Assembly: GCA_012838665.1 (NCBI GenBank) | Contig: DUOX01000023.1 | Span: forward strand, 1-64,000 | Reading direction: 5' to 3' | Origin: Clostridiales bacterium | GTDB lineage: Bacteria; Bacillota; Clostridia; Oscillospirales; Oscillospiraceae | Length of the DNA stretch: 64,000 nucleotides | In this document: piece by piece, positions 36,044 to 44,286 of the stretch | Layout of the letters: every line of letters begins with the position of its first letter | Position numbering within the stretch: position 1 is the first letter of the stretch | Translations under genes and position numbers: made by a program | Notes under the pieces: model-generated | Database searches by the model: none | What the model saw: only the letters and a program-made list of their open reading frames with translations | Told to the model about the DNA's origin: nothing

Positions 36044-36102
36044 ATCTCCATATGGAAAAGAAAATACTGTGCAGGCCGCAAGAGCCTGCTCAGTACTATT
36101 CG

Positions 36103-37677
36103 CTACCCGTGAAGAGAACGGTATATAGAGGGTTTAATGCCAACAGATTTTGTAAAAATCCTGCTGAAATGCTTGCTATCCGTATAACCTACGGCGGCGC
36201 ATATTTGCGAAATGTTCATCGTGCTTTCCCTTAGCAGGCGCTTTGCCTCTTCAATTCGACAATCTGTAAGGTATTCCAAAAAGTTTTTACCCGTCTCCTT
36301 TTTAAAGACTGTGCTGAAATAAGAGGCATTAAGATGCACATGCTCTGCTACCCGCTCGAGAGTCAGTACCTGGGTGCAGTTTTTCTCAATGAACGCCTTG
36401 GCATCCCTGACGGGACGGGTATACTCGCGCTCTTTTAAACAACGGTCAAATATCTGCTTTGCCTGATTGAGCAGGGAGGAGACCAAATCCTTCAGGCTTG
36501 TTGCGCTACTGAGGTTGTCTAAAATATTTTTACAGTCCTGAGCTGATAGGATGTTCTCATCGAAGTTCTTGCAAACATTTGACATTGTTTCCACCGCGGC
36601 CCAGCAAATGTCCATGATTACCGCGGGGTCGGTTCTGGAGGAAATGGGACTAAATGCGCTTCTGACGGTTTTTTCAAACTTGTCGAAATCCATGGCCTCT
36701 GTACTTGCAATCAGGTCGCTCATAAGGGTCTGAGTCAGGATATCCACGCTTGTAAGCGAGTCAAATTTAAGTTGTTCATAAAAATACTGTTTATTTTGCT
36801 CCCGAAGGATACCGCAACGCACGGCGCGCTCCGCAGTCTCCAAAGCCCACTTTAGCTTGCTAACATCATCCTCGGGGAGCCCAAAACCTATGGAGTATTT
36901 TGCGCCCTCGCAGTTACGCTTGTGGAGATGCTCCTTTATTATATCTTCCAGCTCCGGCAGGCGTTCGCGGGCTATACCGCCCTTATCGTAATTGAAGACC
37001 AGGGTCATCCGGCCCGGCCCCTGCACATAGGGAATCATCTCATGGCAAACAGGGTCAAATCTTGCCCGGACGTTTTCCACCACAGCAGGCAAAAATACGG
37101 CTTCCTCCTCACGGGGAAGGCCATTTATTACAGTCACTGCACATTGGAATATTCCTTCCCGGAACACGAAATGGTACTTTTTGTTAAGGGCGTCAATGGA
37201 AAAATCCTGCGCTGCGTCTATAGCCGTAAAGATGTCCATAAAAGAGTCTCTCAGCAGGCGCCTTGTCTGCAGGAAATGTTCGTTGATTTCCTGGCCATTC
37301 AAGGCGCGGCGACGCTCCATATATTTATTGAGGACGCGCGTAAGCTCGTTTTCGTCTACGGGTTTAATGAGATATTCCTGCACTCCTAGCCGCATGGCGG
37401 CCTGGGCAATTTCAAACTCCCCCGTTTCCTCAACAATAACGAAATCACTGGACAAACCGTGTACCTGTGCATGATCAATTATTGCGAGTCCACTCATTTT
37501 GGGAAGGTTGTTGTTTGTAATAACTAAGTCAGGCCAGTATCTGAAGATATTCTCCAGGGCAGTAAGGCCATCGCTGTATACTCCGATAAGCTCGTAACCC
37601 AATCTTCCCCAATCAACCAGATTTTGCAAGTGGTCTCTGTGCCAGTCGTTTGTCTCAACAACCATAACAGTCAGCAT
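36103..37677 (-). CDS. AraC-type response regulator with degenerate receiver
   Basis: A 524-residue regulator. Residues 1-120 have the receiver fold, but the phosphoacceptor reads PDLVITNNNLPKMSG, Asn55 replacing Asp. The acidic pair after the first strand is VETN instead of DDE; the Lys of LIKPVDENEL remains. A middle region of about 280 residues follows, and the C-terminus is an AraC DNA-binding domain (LERVAEHVHLNASYFSTVF and ISQICAAVGYTDSKHFSRIF). It is built like YesN-type regulators, but phosphorylation is unlikely and no histidine kinase is adjacent. It probably senses a ligand or partner. It is divergent from the phloroglucinol-type operon and likely controls it. Start ATG 37677 follows AAGGAAGGAGTACCTT. 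Confidence 0.85.
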   Translation of the reverse strand: MLTVMVVETNDWHRDHLQNLVDWGRLGYELIGVYSDGLTALENIFRYWPDLVITNNNLPKMSGLAIIDHAQVHGLSSDFVIVEETGEFEIAQAAMRLGVQEYLIKPVDENELTRVLNKYMERRRALNGQEINEHFLQTRRLLRDSFMDIFTAIDAAQDFSIDALNKKYHFVFREGIFQCAVTVINGLPREEEAVFLPAVVENVRARFDPVCHEMIPYVQGPGRMTLVFNYDKGGIARERLPELEDIIKEHLHKRNCEGAKYSIGFGLPEDDVSKLKWALETAERAVRCGILREQNKQYFYEQLKFDSLTSVDILTQTLMSDLIASTEAMDFDKFEKTVRSAFSPISSRTDPAVIMDICWAAVETMSNVCKNFDENILSAQDCKNILDNLSSATSLKDLVSSLLNQAKQIFDRCLKEREYTRPVRDAKAFIEKNCTQVLTLERVAEHVHLNASYFSTVFKKETGKNFLEYLTDCRIEEAKRLLRESTMNISQICAAVGYTDSKHFSRIFTKSVGIKPSIYRSLHG

Positions 37678-37843
37678 AAGGTACTCCTTCCTTGGAATAG
37701 CCAAGTTACCAGTGCGATGTTATATATATCTCCTATTTATATACTTATTTTAGACCATTTATACAATAAATTCAAGATTAATGTTTTTTTACGAAACGTT
37801 GTAAAACCTAAAAAATCTCCCCCCTTATCCAAACCGAGCCTAC

Positions 37844-37872
37844 TTGAATGGCTATATATTGAATGCTATTCT
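37844..37872 (+). promoter_or_regulatory. Candidate promoter of the SDR-crotonase-BKACE operon
   Basis: TTGAAT (37844-37849) and TATTCT (37867-37872) are 17 bases apart in the 313-base divergent region between the AraC regulator and the SDR gene. The leader would be about 110 bases. No clear operator repeat was found. Confidence 0.45.
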
Positions 37873-37990
37873 AAATTAGGATTAATAAAGAATTTTTGTT
37901 ATACATTGCCTCGGAAAATCTCGTCACATTGCACCCCGTTTAACGCTATTTCTTGTATGGCGTAATCTCAGAAAATGAAAGGAAGTCATA

Positions 37991-38776
37991 ATGGTGGATT
38001 ATAGAAAAATGTTCGATTTAAAGGGCAAGCGCGCTGTAGTCATTGGCGGCGGCGGCGGAATCGGCGGTGCAATTGCCGAGGGCTTTGCAGCTGTAGGCGC
38101 CAGAGTGGCAATTGTTGGCCGCCGCCTTGAAAAACTTCAAAAACAAGCTGAAAAAATTAAAACCAATATCGGTGCACATGTGGAATGCTTCTCAGCTGAC
38201 TGCAGCAAAGAGGAATCTGTCGCAAAACTGTATGAGGATGTATGTGCGGTATTTGGCGGAGTGGACATTCTGGTTAACTCCCAGGGCGTTAACAAAAAGT
38301 TTTCTGCTCTTGAACATCCTGTAGATGAATGGGACGAAATGTTCGCTGCAAACGTCAGAAGCGTTATGCTGACCTGCAAATACTTCGCGCGCGGCATGAA
38401 GGAACGCAAATACGGAAGAATTATCAACGTTAGCTCAATAGGCGCTGTACGCTCAAAACAGAGCGATATCTCGGTTTGCTACAGCTCCACAAAGGGAGCA
38501 GTTAATGCATATTCCTTAAACTTGGCGGCAGGGCTGGCCGAGTTTGGCATAACAGTTAACTGCATTGGACCCATCATGACAGAAACCGAGATGATGAAAC
38601 CCATCTTTGAAAAGAATCCGGAGCTTCTGACGGGAACTATCGCCAGAGTTCCAGCCGGCCGTGTCTGCAAACCCGAAGACTGTGCCGCAATTGCCATTTT
38701 CTTTGCCACGGATGCGGCAGAATTCATTACCGGCCAGATTCTATATCCTGACGGCGGTTTATCCATACTTCAGTAA
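37991..38776 (+). CDS. Short-chain dehydrogenase, phloroglucinol reductase candidate
   Basis: A 261-residue classical SDR with cofactor motif GGGGGIGGAIAEG, NSQG, catalytic Ser in INVSSIG and YSSTK. The C-terminus ends YPDGG as in many SDRs. In anaerobes phloroglucinol is reduced by an NADPH-dependent SDR to dihydrophloroglucinol, and this gene stands first in an operon whose next genes match the following steps. Arg residues follow the second strand (IVGRRLEKL), which would suit NADPH. It shares the QGxNKKF block with the second SDR at 61263. ATG follows GAAAGGAAGTCATA. Confidence 0.85.
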   Translation: MVDYRKMFDLKGKRAVVIGGGGGIGGAIAEGFAAVGARVAIVGRRLEKLQKQAEKIKTNIGAHVECFSADCSKEESVAKLYEDVCAVFGGVDILVNSQGVNKKFSALEHPVDEWDEMFAANVRSVMLTCKYFARGMKERKYGRIINVSSIGAVRSKQSDISVCYSSTKGAVNAYSLNLAAGLAEFGITVNCIGPIMTETEMMKPIFEKNPELLTGTIARVPAGRVCKPEDCAAIAIFFATDAAEFITGQILYPDGGLSILQ

Positions 38777-38839
38777 TATTGTCTATTGCATTAATTGTAT
38801 AATACATATAAAACATAACAATAGGAGGATGACTACAGA

Positions 38840-39688
38840 ATGGGCAACAAACCAAAGGCTAGGTATCCTTATGTAAAGATGCCGACACTTGAAGATCTTC
38901 AGGAAAAGTACAAGGACTTTTTCATCTTTAAGTTTAAAGATGGCATCCTTGAAATGAGAATGCATTCAGATGGTGGCCCGGTAAAGTGGAGCTACCAGAT
39001 GCACCATGCACTTGCAGAGGTTTACACGGACATTGGACACGCAAGATGGGTTGAATGCCTGATTATCACCTGCACCGGTGACAAGTGGATTCACGAAAAC
39101 GACGCGGACTCCTTCAAGGAAATCGAACAGGGCAACGATGATGACGCTCGCTTCAACGTTCAGATTTATGACACTCTGAAGGTCTGTGAAAACTTCCTCA
39201 ACGACATTGAGATTCCCACAATTGCGGCTATCAACGGCCGTGGCTTCCATTGGGAGATGGCCCTGATGTGCGACATTACCCTCTGCACTCCCGACTTTAT
39301 CCTTCAGGACGACCACTTCGGTATGGCGAATGGACATGTTCCCGGCGACGGCATGACCATGATACTCCAGAAGGTCTGCGGCCTGAAACGTGGCGCTTAT
39401 ATGTCCCTGATGTGCCAGGGCATTGACGCGGAAGAGTGCCTGCGTATCGGCGCCGTCAATGAGATAGTAGAGCGCGACAAGATTGTAGATCGTGCATGGG
39501 AAATCGCCGAGTATATCATGACGCGCAGCCGTTCCTGCCGCCGCATGACTCACTACAACCTGATTCGTGAGTGGAAGGCCCTCTTTGAGCGTGATTTCCG
39601 TATCAATGTGTATTCCGAGATGTATTCCTTTAACCTCTCCAAGAGCAATCACGACTTTGACTACATAAAGTACGAGGGCGAGGAATAA
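38840..39688 (+). CDS. 6-oxocamphor-hydrolase-like crotonase, cyclic beta-diketone hydrolase candidate
   Basis: A 282-residue crotonase-fold protein that resembles 6-oxocamphor hydrolase more than CoA-ester hydratases. H137 (INGRGFHWEMALMCDI), H159 (LQDDHFGMANG) and D170 (HVPGDGM) correspond in order and near spacing to His122, His145 and Asp154 of that enzyme. The two catalytic glutamates of enoyl-CoA hydratases are absent. 6-Oxocamphor hydrolase cleaves a C-C bond in a cyclic 1,3-diketone (retro-Claisen). Dihydrophloroglucinol is a 1,3-diketone, so this protein may hydrolyse it to 3-hydroxy-5-oxohexanoate. It lies directly between the reductase candidate and the thiolase. Confidence 0.82.
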   Translation: MGNKPKARYPYVKMPTLEDLQEKYKDFFIFKFKDGILEMRMHSDGGPVKWSYQMHHALAEVYTDIGHARWVECLIITCTGDKWIHENDADSFKEIEQGNDDDARFNVQIYDTLKVCENFLNDIEIPTIAAINGRGFHWEMALMCDITLCTPDFILQDDHFGMANGHVPGDGMTMILQKVCGLKRGAYMSLMCQGIDAEECLRIGAVNEIVERDKIVDRAWEIAEYIMTRSRSCRRMTHYNLIREWKALFERDFRINVYSEMYSFNLSKSNHDFDYIKYEGEE

Positions 39689-39692
39689 GAGA

Positions 39693-40865
39693 ATGAAGCA
39701 AGCAGTGATAGTTTCCGCTGTGCGCTTACCTGTAGGCCGGGTAGGGGGTGCCCTATCTGGCTTCAGGCCTGAAAAGCTAGGCGGAATGATAGTTCGCGAA
39801 GCAATTAAGCGTGCAGGGATTGAAGACGAGATAATTGACGAGGTTATTTTCTGCTCCTGCGACAATGAAGATTTAAAGGTCGCTGCCCGTGTAGTCGCAC
39901 TCGAAGCCGGACTGCCTGTCTCAATACCGGCCTATCAAATTCAACGCGGTTGCGCATCATCTCTGACCGCAGTGTGGGACGGGGCAATGATGATTCAAAC
40001 CGGCTATGCCGAGACAATTGTCTGTGGCGGCTGTGAAAGCACCACAATGGCGCCCTATTTGATGAATAAGCCCACCCGGGCCTACAACGCCGCGCCTCCG
40101 GCATGGTGCGAGCCCATTTTCTCCCCGAAGGAGCCCTATGGCAACCTGCCTAACGGACTCACTGCCGAGGAGATTGCCCGCAGGTATAACATCACCCGCG
40201 AGCAGTGTGACGCCTTTGCTGTGGAAAGCCATCGCAAGGCGGCAGTTGCGTATGAAAACGGATACTTTGATAGCCAGATCCTGCCTGTGGAAGTACCCCT
40301 AAAGGGCGGCAAGATCATGATTTTTAAGCAGGATGAGCCCCTCCGGCCGGATACCAATATGGAGATCCTGTCAAAGCTCAGGCCGGCTTTTGAAAAGAAT
40401 GGAGTTTGTACCGCTGGAAACAGCTCACCTCTCACGGACGGCGCCTCCTGTGTAATTCTCATGGAGCGTGAAAAGGCCGAGAGAATGGGTCTCGATATTC
40501 TGGCAGTCGTTACCGGTTTTGCCGATGCGGGCTGCGAACCCCGCGTAATGGGCGAAGGCCCCATCTATGCCACAAGAAAGCTTCTGGCAAAAACCGGTCT
40601 TACCCTTGATGACTTTGACCTTATAGAAATGAATGAAGCTTTTGCGTCTCAGTCGATTCGCTGCTCCGATGTACTCGGCATGGATCCTGCGAAGCTCAAC
40701 GTCAACGGAGGAGCTATAGCCCTTGGCCATCCCTTTGCAGCCACGGGAACCATCCTTGTAACAAAGCTGGTTTATGAAATGCGCCGCCGTAACGCAAAGC
40801 GCGGGCTTGTCACCTTCTGCGTGGGCGGAGGATTAGGCGTTTCCGCCATGTTTGAAAGACCCTAG
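39693..40865 (+). CDS. Thiolase (acetyl-CoA acetyltransferase) 1
   Basis: A 390-residue thiolase. The nucleophile Cys lies in [13 protein letters not shown], the His in [17 protein letters not shown] and the second Cys in [11 protein letters not shown]. Family members cleave acetoacetyl-CoA with CoA to two acetyl-CoA, or run the reverse. In this operon it should process acetoacetyl-CoA from triacetate cleavage. It starts four bases after the crotonase stop, so the two are tightly coupled. Confidence 0.9.
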   Translation: MKQAVIVSAVRLPVGRVGGALSGFRPEKLGGMIVREAIKRAGIEDEIIDEVIFCSCDNEDLKVAARVVALEAGLPVSIPAYQIQRGCASSLTAVWDGAMMIQTGYAETIVCGGCESTTMAPYLMNKPTRAYNAAPPAWCEPIFSPKEPYGNLPNGLTAEEIARRYNITREQCDAFAVESHRKAAVAYENGYFDSQILPVEVPLKGGKIMIFKQDEPLRPDTNMEILSKLRPAFEKNGVCTAGNSSPLTDGASCVILMEREKAERMGLDILAVVTGFADAGCEPRVMGEGPIYATRKLLAKTGLTLDDFDLIEMNEAFASQSIRCSDVLGMDPAKLNVNGGAIALGHPFAATGTILVTKLVYEMRRRNAKRGLVTFCVGGGLGVSAMFERP

Positions 40866-40885
40866 AAAACTTCCTTATTTCCTTG

Positions 40886-40984
40886 TATAATAGAAATAGA
40901 ATGAATCGACACAAATTAAAAAGTTCGCACCCAACTTAAAGCAGACTTTGGCTTAGCTACGGTCGCTTTTTAGAGGTGCGAACT
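40886..40984 (+). promoter_or_regulatory. Internal promoter candidate and leader hairpin before BKACE 1
   Basis: An extended -10 TGTATAAT (TATAAT at 40886-40891) lies after the thiolase gene without a good -35. Downstream AGTTCGCACC (40922-40931) and GGTGCGAACT (40975-40984) pair perfectly around a 43-base loop, 29 bases before the BKACE start. A secondary promoter with a structured leader is likely. The string TGTATAATAGAAA recurs before BKACE 2. Confidence 0.45.
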
Positions 40985-41012
40985 AAGCTATTAATTGAAG
41001 GGGGAAAAAGAA

Positions 41013-41831
41013 ATGAAAACTATTATTACAGCTGCCTTAACAGGCGCAGTAACATCCAAATCAAAGGCACCTGCTCTTCCCGTTACGCCGAAGGAAATTG
41101 CGGAAGACGGTATTCGCTGCTGGAAAGCCGGCGCTTCCATTCTCCACCTGCATATGCGCGACGAAAATGGCCGCGGAACAATGGATAAGGAGCGTTTTAG
41201 GGAAACCGTCAACATACTGCGCAACGAGTGCGACGCCATTTTGAATCTCACCTCCTCCGGCGAGCTGGGAGTTTCCTATGAGCGTCGTATGGAGCACATT
41301 ATAGAACTTAAGCCTGAAATGGCAACCTTCGACGCCGGCTCCATCAATGCCGGAGATGGTATCTTTGACAACACCATCGAGTTTTTGACCATGCTTGGAA
41401 AGTGCCTCATCGAAAACGGCGTAAAGCCCGAAGTTGAGGTTATGGACCTTGGCTTTATCTCCGCTGCCGAGCACTATACCAAAGTTGGCGTTTTAATTCC
41501 TCCTGTTCACTATCAGTTTGTTCTTGGTTTCGGCTTCCACGGCGCTCCGGCCACCCCCGAAAATCTTTGCTACATGAAGACCAAGCTGCCCGAAGGCTCC
41601 ACATGGTCTGCTTTCGGCGTAGGCGCTGCCCATATGCCCATTCTTTACACCACAGTTGCCCTTGGCGGCCACGTTCGTGTAGGCCTTGAGGACAACATTT
41701 GGTACAGCAAGGGCGTACTGGCAACCAACGTTATGCTTGTTGAGCGCGCGGGCAGAGTTATCCGTGAGTTTGGCAATGAGGTTGCGACTCCTGCCGAGGC
41801 ACGTGAAATTCTTGGTCTGAGCAAAAAATAG
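41013..41831 (+). CDS. BKACE-family beta-keto acid cleavage enzyme 1, triacetate lyase candidate
   Basis: A 272-residue DUF849 (BKACE) enzyme. The zinc motif is ILHLHMRDENG near the N-terminus and GLEDN near the C-terminus. BKACE enzymes transfer the acyl part of a beta-keto acid to CoA using acetyl-CoA and release acetoacetate. With 3,5-dioxohexanoate (triacetate) the products would be acetoacetyl-CoA and acetoacetate, the known step of the phloroglucinol route. ATG 41013 with GGGGGAAAAAGAA is chosen over an in-frame TTG at 40995. It is 11 bases before the dehydrogenase that would make its substrate. Confidence 0.88.
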   Translation: MKTIITAALTGAVTSKSKAPALPVTPKEIAEDGIRCWKAGASILHLHMRDENGRGTMDKERFRETVNILRNECDAILNLTSSGELGVSYERRMEHIIELKPEMATFDAGSINAGDGIFDNTIEFLTMLGKCLIENGVKPEVEVMDLGFISAAEHYTKVGVLIPPVHYQFVLGFGFHGAPATPENLCYMKTKLPEGSTWSAFGVGAAHMPILYTTVALGGHVRVGLEDNIWYSKGVLATNVMLVERAGRVIREFGNEVATPAEAREILGLSKK

Positions 41832-41842
41832 GGGAGCAGTAT

Positions 41843-42802
41843 ATGAATACAGGTAAAATTGCCTTTGTTGGCGCTGGTCTTATTGGCAGTGGACTTGCCC
41901 TTAACTGCATTACAAATGGTATTCCTGTTGTTCTGCAGACAAGAAGGCAGGTTGACCTTTGCGCAAGTCGCATTGATTCAGGTCTGGCATTTTTCGTTGA
42001 GAACGGCATTATTACCCGTGAAAAGGCTGAGGAGGCAAGAAAGCTTGCAACCATTACCACCTCCATTCAGGAGGCTGTAACCGACGCCATAATGGTCCAG
42101 GAGTCAGGGCCTGACAGTATTGAGCTTAAGCATCAGCTTATTGAGCAGATTGAGACATATGCTCCCGCGGACGCGATTATTGCATCCAGTACTTCCAGCC
42201 GCTCCATAACTCAGGTTTTTGAAAAAGCCCGGCACCCTGAGCGCTGCATGGGCGGCCACCCCTACAATCCCGCATACCTTATTCCTCTGGTTGAGATAAC
42301 CAAGGGTGAAAAAACTTCAGATGAGTACGTTGCAAAGGCCAAGGAAATCTATGAAAAAATGGGCAAGGTTCCCGTTGTTCTGAACAAAGAGGTTATTGGC
42401 TTTATTGCTAACCGCTACCAGAGCGCCATTCACCGTGAAGCAGTTGACCTTGTTGAAAACGGCGTCTGCTCTGTTGAGGATGCGGACAAGGCCCTTGTTT
42501 ATAGTGTTGGCCTGCGCTGGAGCGTAGTGGGCCAGTTCCTGACCATGCATCTCGGTGCAGCTCCTGAAGGCCTTGGCGGATTTAATGAGAAGTATCACAT
42601 TAACCCCGATGCTCCGGACCCGCGCCTCAGCAACATGCCCACATGGACCACTTTCCCCAAGGACTGGGACAAACACGCTGCTGTGGGTTTGGAAGAAGCC
42701 ATTGCCAATCGTCCGCCTGAGACAGGCAATGACATGGCCTCCATCGAAAAATGGAGAGACAAAATGCTTGTGGAAACCCTTCGCCTGCACGGACTGCTTT
42801 AA
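41843..42802 (+). CDS. 3-hydroxyacid dehydrogenase, carnitine/gulonate-dehydrogenase type
   Basis: A 319-residue protein of the 3-hydroxyacyl-CoA dehydrogenase superfamily. The NAD motif is FVGAGLIGSGLALN and the catalytic block MGGHPYNPAYLIPLVEI. The C-terminal half (REAVDLVENGVCSVEDADKA, then GLRWSVVGQFLTMHLG) follows the free-acid branch containing L-carnitine and L-gulonate 3-dehydrogenases, which do not need a CoA ester. Oxidation of 3-hydroxy-5-oxohexanoate to 3,5-dioxohexanoate would fit the neighbouring BKACE, much as carnitine dehydrogenase is paired with a BKACE elsewhere. Confidence 0.85.
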   Translation: MNTGKIAFVGAGLIGSGLALNCITNGIPVVLQTRRQVDLCASRIDSGLAFFVENGIITREKAEEARKLATITTSIQEAVTDAIMVQESGPDSIELKHQLIEQIETYAPADAIIASSTSSRSITQVFEKARHPERCMGGHPYNPAYLIPLVEITKGEKTSDEYVAKAKEIYEKMGKVPVVLNKEVIGFIANRYQSAIHREAVDLVENGVCSVEDADKALVYSVGLRWSVVGQFLTMHLGAAPEGLGGFNEKYHINPDAPDPRLSNMPTWTTFPKDWDKHAAVGLEEAIANRPPETGNDMASIEKWRDKMLVETLRLHGLL

Positions 42803-42826
42803 ATAACAGCTTACAGGAGGTAAGAT

Positions 42827-43885
42827 ATGTATACTCTCGTTATTAACCCTGGCTCTACATCCACAAAAGTTGCTATTTTTGAAGATGCAAAAGAGTTGCA
42901 CAAAAAAACAATTACCCACACCAAAGAGGAACTGGCAGGATTTCTTGACATCCCTTCCCAGCTTGATTTCCGCTATAATCTGGTGATGAAGTTTCTGAAT
43001 GAGGCGAGTTATCCTCCCTCAAAGCTTGACTGCATAATTTCCCGCGGCGGTTCACCCCCTAACGCACGTTCCGGCGCGACGGAGATTAACGAAGCTCTGG
43101 TGACAGCTCTTAAGGAAAGGCCAAAGGAGCCCCATCCCGCATGCCTGGGTCCCATTATCGCCTACAAGCTGGCTAAGGAGGCCAACCTCCCGGCCTATAT
43201 GTACGACCCAATCACCGCCGACGAGCTGAACCCCTACGCCAGGGTTTTTGGCATGAAGGGTATTGAGCACGACAGCATGTGCCACGTCCTCAACACCCGG
43301 GCCATGGGCATAGCCGTTGCAAAAGAACTTGGACGTCCCTTTGAGGAGTCGACCTTTATTGTCGCGCACTTTGGCGGCGGCAACTCCATTGCCTGCTGGC
43401 ACAAAGGCCTCCTTCACGACGTGGTACCAGGCGATGCCGGAACATTCTCCGCCGAGCGCTGCGGCCCCATCCGTGCTGAGCGTCTTATTGAGCTTTGCCA
43501 GATTTATGATAAAAAGACTCTTATCGGCTGGTATCACGGCAAGGGCGGCATGGTATCTCTCCTGGGTACAAATGACCTGAGAGAAGTCAGGAAAATGGTT
43601 GAAGCCGGCGACGAATACGCCACCCTCGTTCAGGAAGCCATGGCATATCAGCTTGCCAGATCCATAGCATTCCTTTTTCCTACTGTTTTCGGCAAGGTGG
43701 ACGGAATTATCCTTACCGGCGGCGGCGCATACTGGGATAAGCTGGCAAACGACGTATCCGAACGTCTTGCTTTCCTGAATGTGCCCGTATTTGTCCGCCC
43801 CGGCGAAAACGAAATGCAGGCTTTGGCAGAAGGTGCGTTGCGTGTTATGGCCGGCGAGGAAAAAGCTTACATATACGAAGGATAA
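42827..43885 (+). CDS. buk: Butyrate kinase
   Basis: A 352-residue acetokinase-family enzyme. The N-terminal phosphate block is VINPGSTSTKVAIF, followed by FIVAHFGGGNSIACWHKGLLHDV and ILTGGGAYWDK. It makes ATP from butyryl phosphate, which needs a phosphate butyryltransferase; one is encoded at 54105. It is the last gene of the SDR-crotonase-thiolase-BKACE operon and suggests that the carbon ends partly as butyrate, with other acyl phosphates possible. ATG 42827 follows ACAGGAGGTAAGAT, and a terminator begins ten bases after the stop. Confidence 0.92.
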   Translation: MYTLVINPGSTSTKVAIFEDAKELHKKTITHTKEELAGFLDIPSQLDFRYNLVMKFLNEASYPPSKLDCIISRGGSPPNARSGATEINEALVTALKERPKEPHPACLGPIIAYKLAKEANLPAYMYDPITADELNPYARVFGMKGIEHDSMCHVLNTRAMGIAVAKELGRPFEESTFIVAHFGGGNSIACWHKGLLHDVVPGDAGTFSAERCGPIRAERLIELCQIYDKKTLIGWYHGKGGMVSLLGTNDLREVRKMVEAGDEYATLVQEAMAYQLARSIAFLFPTVFGKVDGIILTGGGAYWDKLANDVSERLAFLNVPVFVRPGENEMQALAEGALRVMAGEEKAYIYEG

Positions 43886-43894
43886 ATTACATAA

Positions 43895-43933
43895 AGCATC
43901 CTGAAGCCCTTGCGGCTGCAGGATGCTCTTTTT
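43895..43933 (+). terminator. Terminator of the butyrate-kinase operon
   Basis: AGCATCCTG and CAGGATGCT pair around a 15-base loop that can itself fold, followed by CTTTTTAT. Confidence 0.88.
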
Positions 43934-43962
43934 ATGCCTGCAAGGTTTGTGCCTTCGTAGTA

Positions 43963-44007
43963 TAAAAAGTACCCCTTGATGTAAGTCAGCTTACATCAAG
44001 GGGTACT
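43963..44007 (-). terminator. Terminator of the methylmalonyl operon
   Basis: An 18-bp perfect stem (AGTACCCCTTGATGTAAG and its complement, TCAG loop in the plus strand) is followed on the minus strand by TTTTTATA, 16 bases after the biotin-carrier stop. Confidence 0.93.
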
Positions 44008-44023
44008 CCCATCAATTATCTGG

Positions 44024-44233
44024 TTATTCGATTACAAAAAGAACCTGACCGGATTTAACCTTGTCTCCGACGGCAATCTTGATTTCCTTAACGGTTCCGG
44101 CCTTGGGGCAGGGGATAGGCTGCTCCATTTTCATTGCCTCGATGGTGCCAAGCACATCCTTTGCGTTTACTGCATCTCCCACAGCCACGTTAATGGCCAT
44201 GACCTGACCGGGCATTCTTGCTTTTACTTCCAT
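44024..44233 (-). CDS. mmdC: Biotin carrier subunit of methylmalonyl-CoA decarboxylase
   Basis: A 69-residue biotinyl domain with the biotinylation motif EAMKMEQP (Lys is the attachment site) and the usual hammerhead repeats (PGQVMAINVAVGDAV and AGTVKEIKIAVGDKV). It carries the CO2 unit between the carboxyltransferase and the membrane subunit. Most gamma subunits have an extra Pro/Ala-rich linker of some 50 residues; here only the domain is present. Last gene of the operon, 53 bases after the beta subunit. Confidence 0.9.
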   Translation of the reverse strand: MEVKARMPGQVMAINVAVGDAVNAKDVLGTIEAMKMEQPIPCPKAGTVKEIKIAVGDKVKSGQVLFVIE

Positions 44234-44286
44234 TTTTATTCCTCCTAAATGGCAAATAATTTATAAATGATTATATCCAGATGAAA

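Noticed and set aside
38966-39865. 299-residue open frame on the minus strand
   Set aside because: Antisense shadow of the crotonase and the start of the thiolase gene; no recognisable motif.
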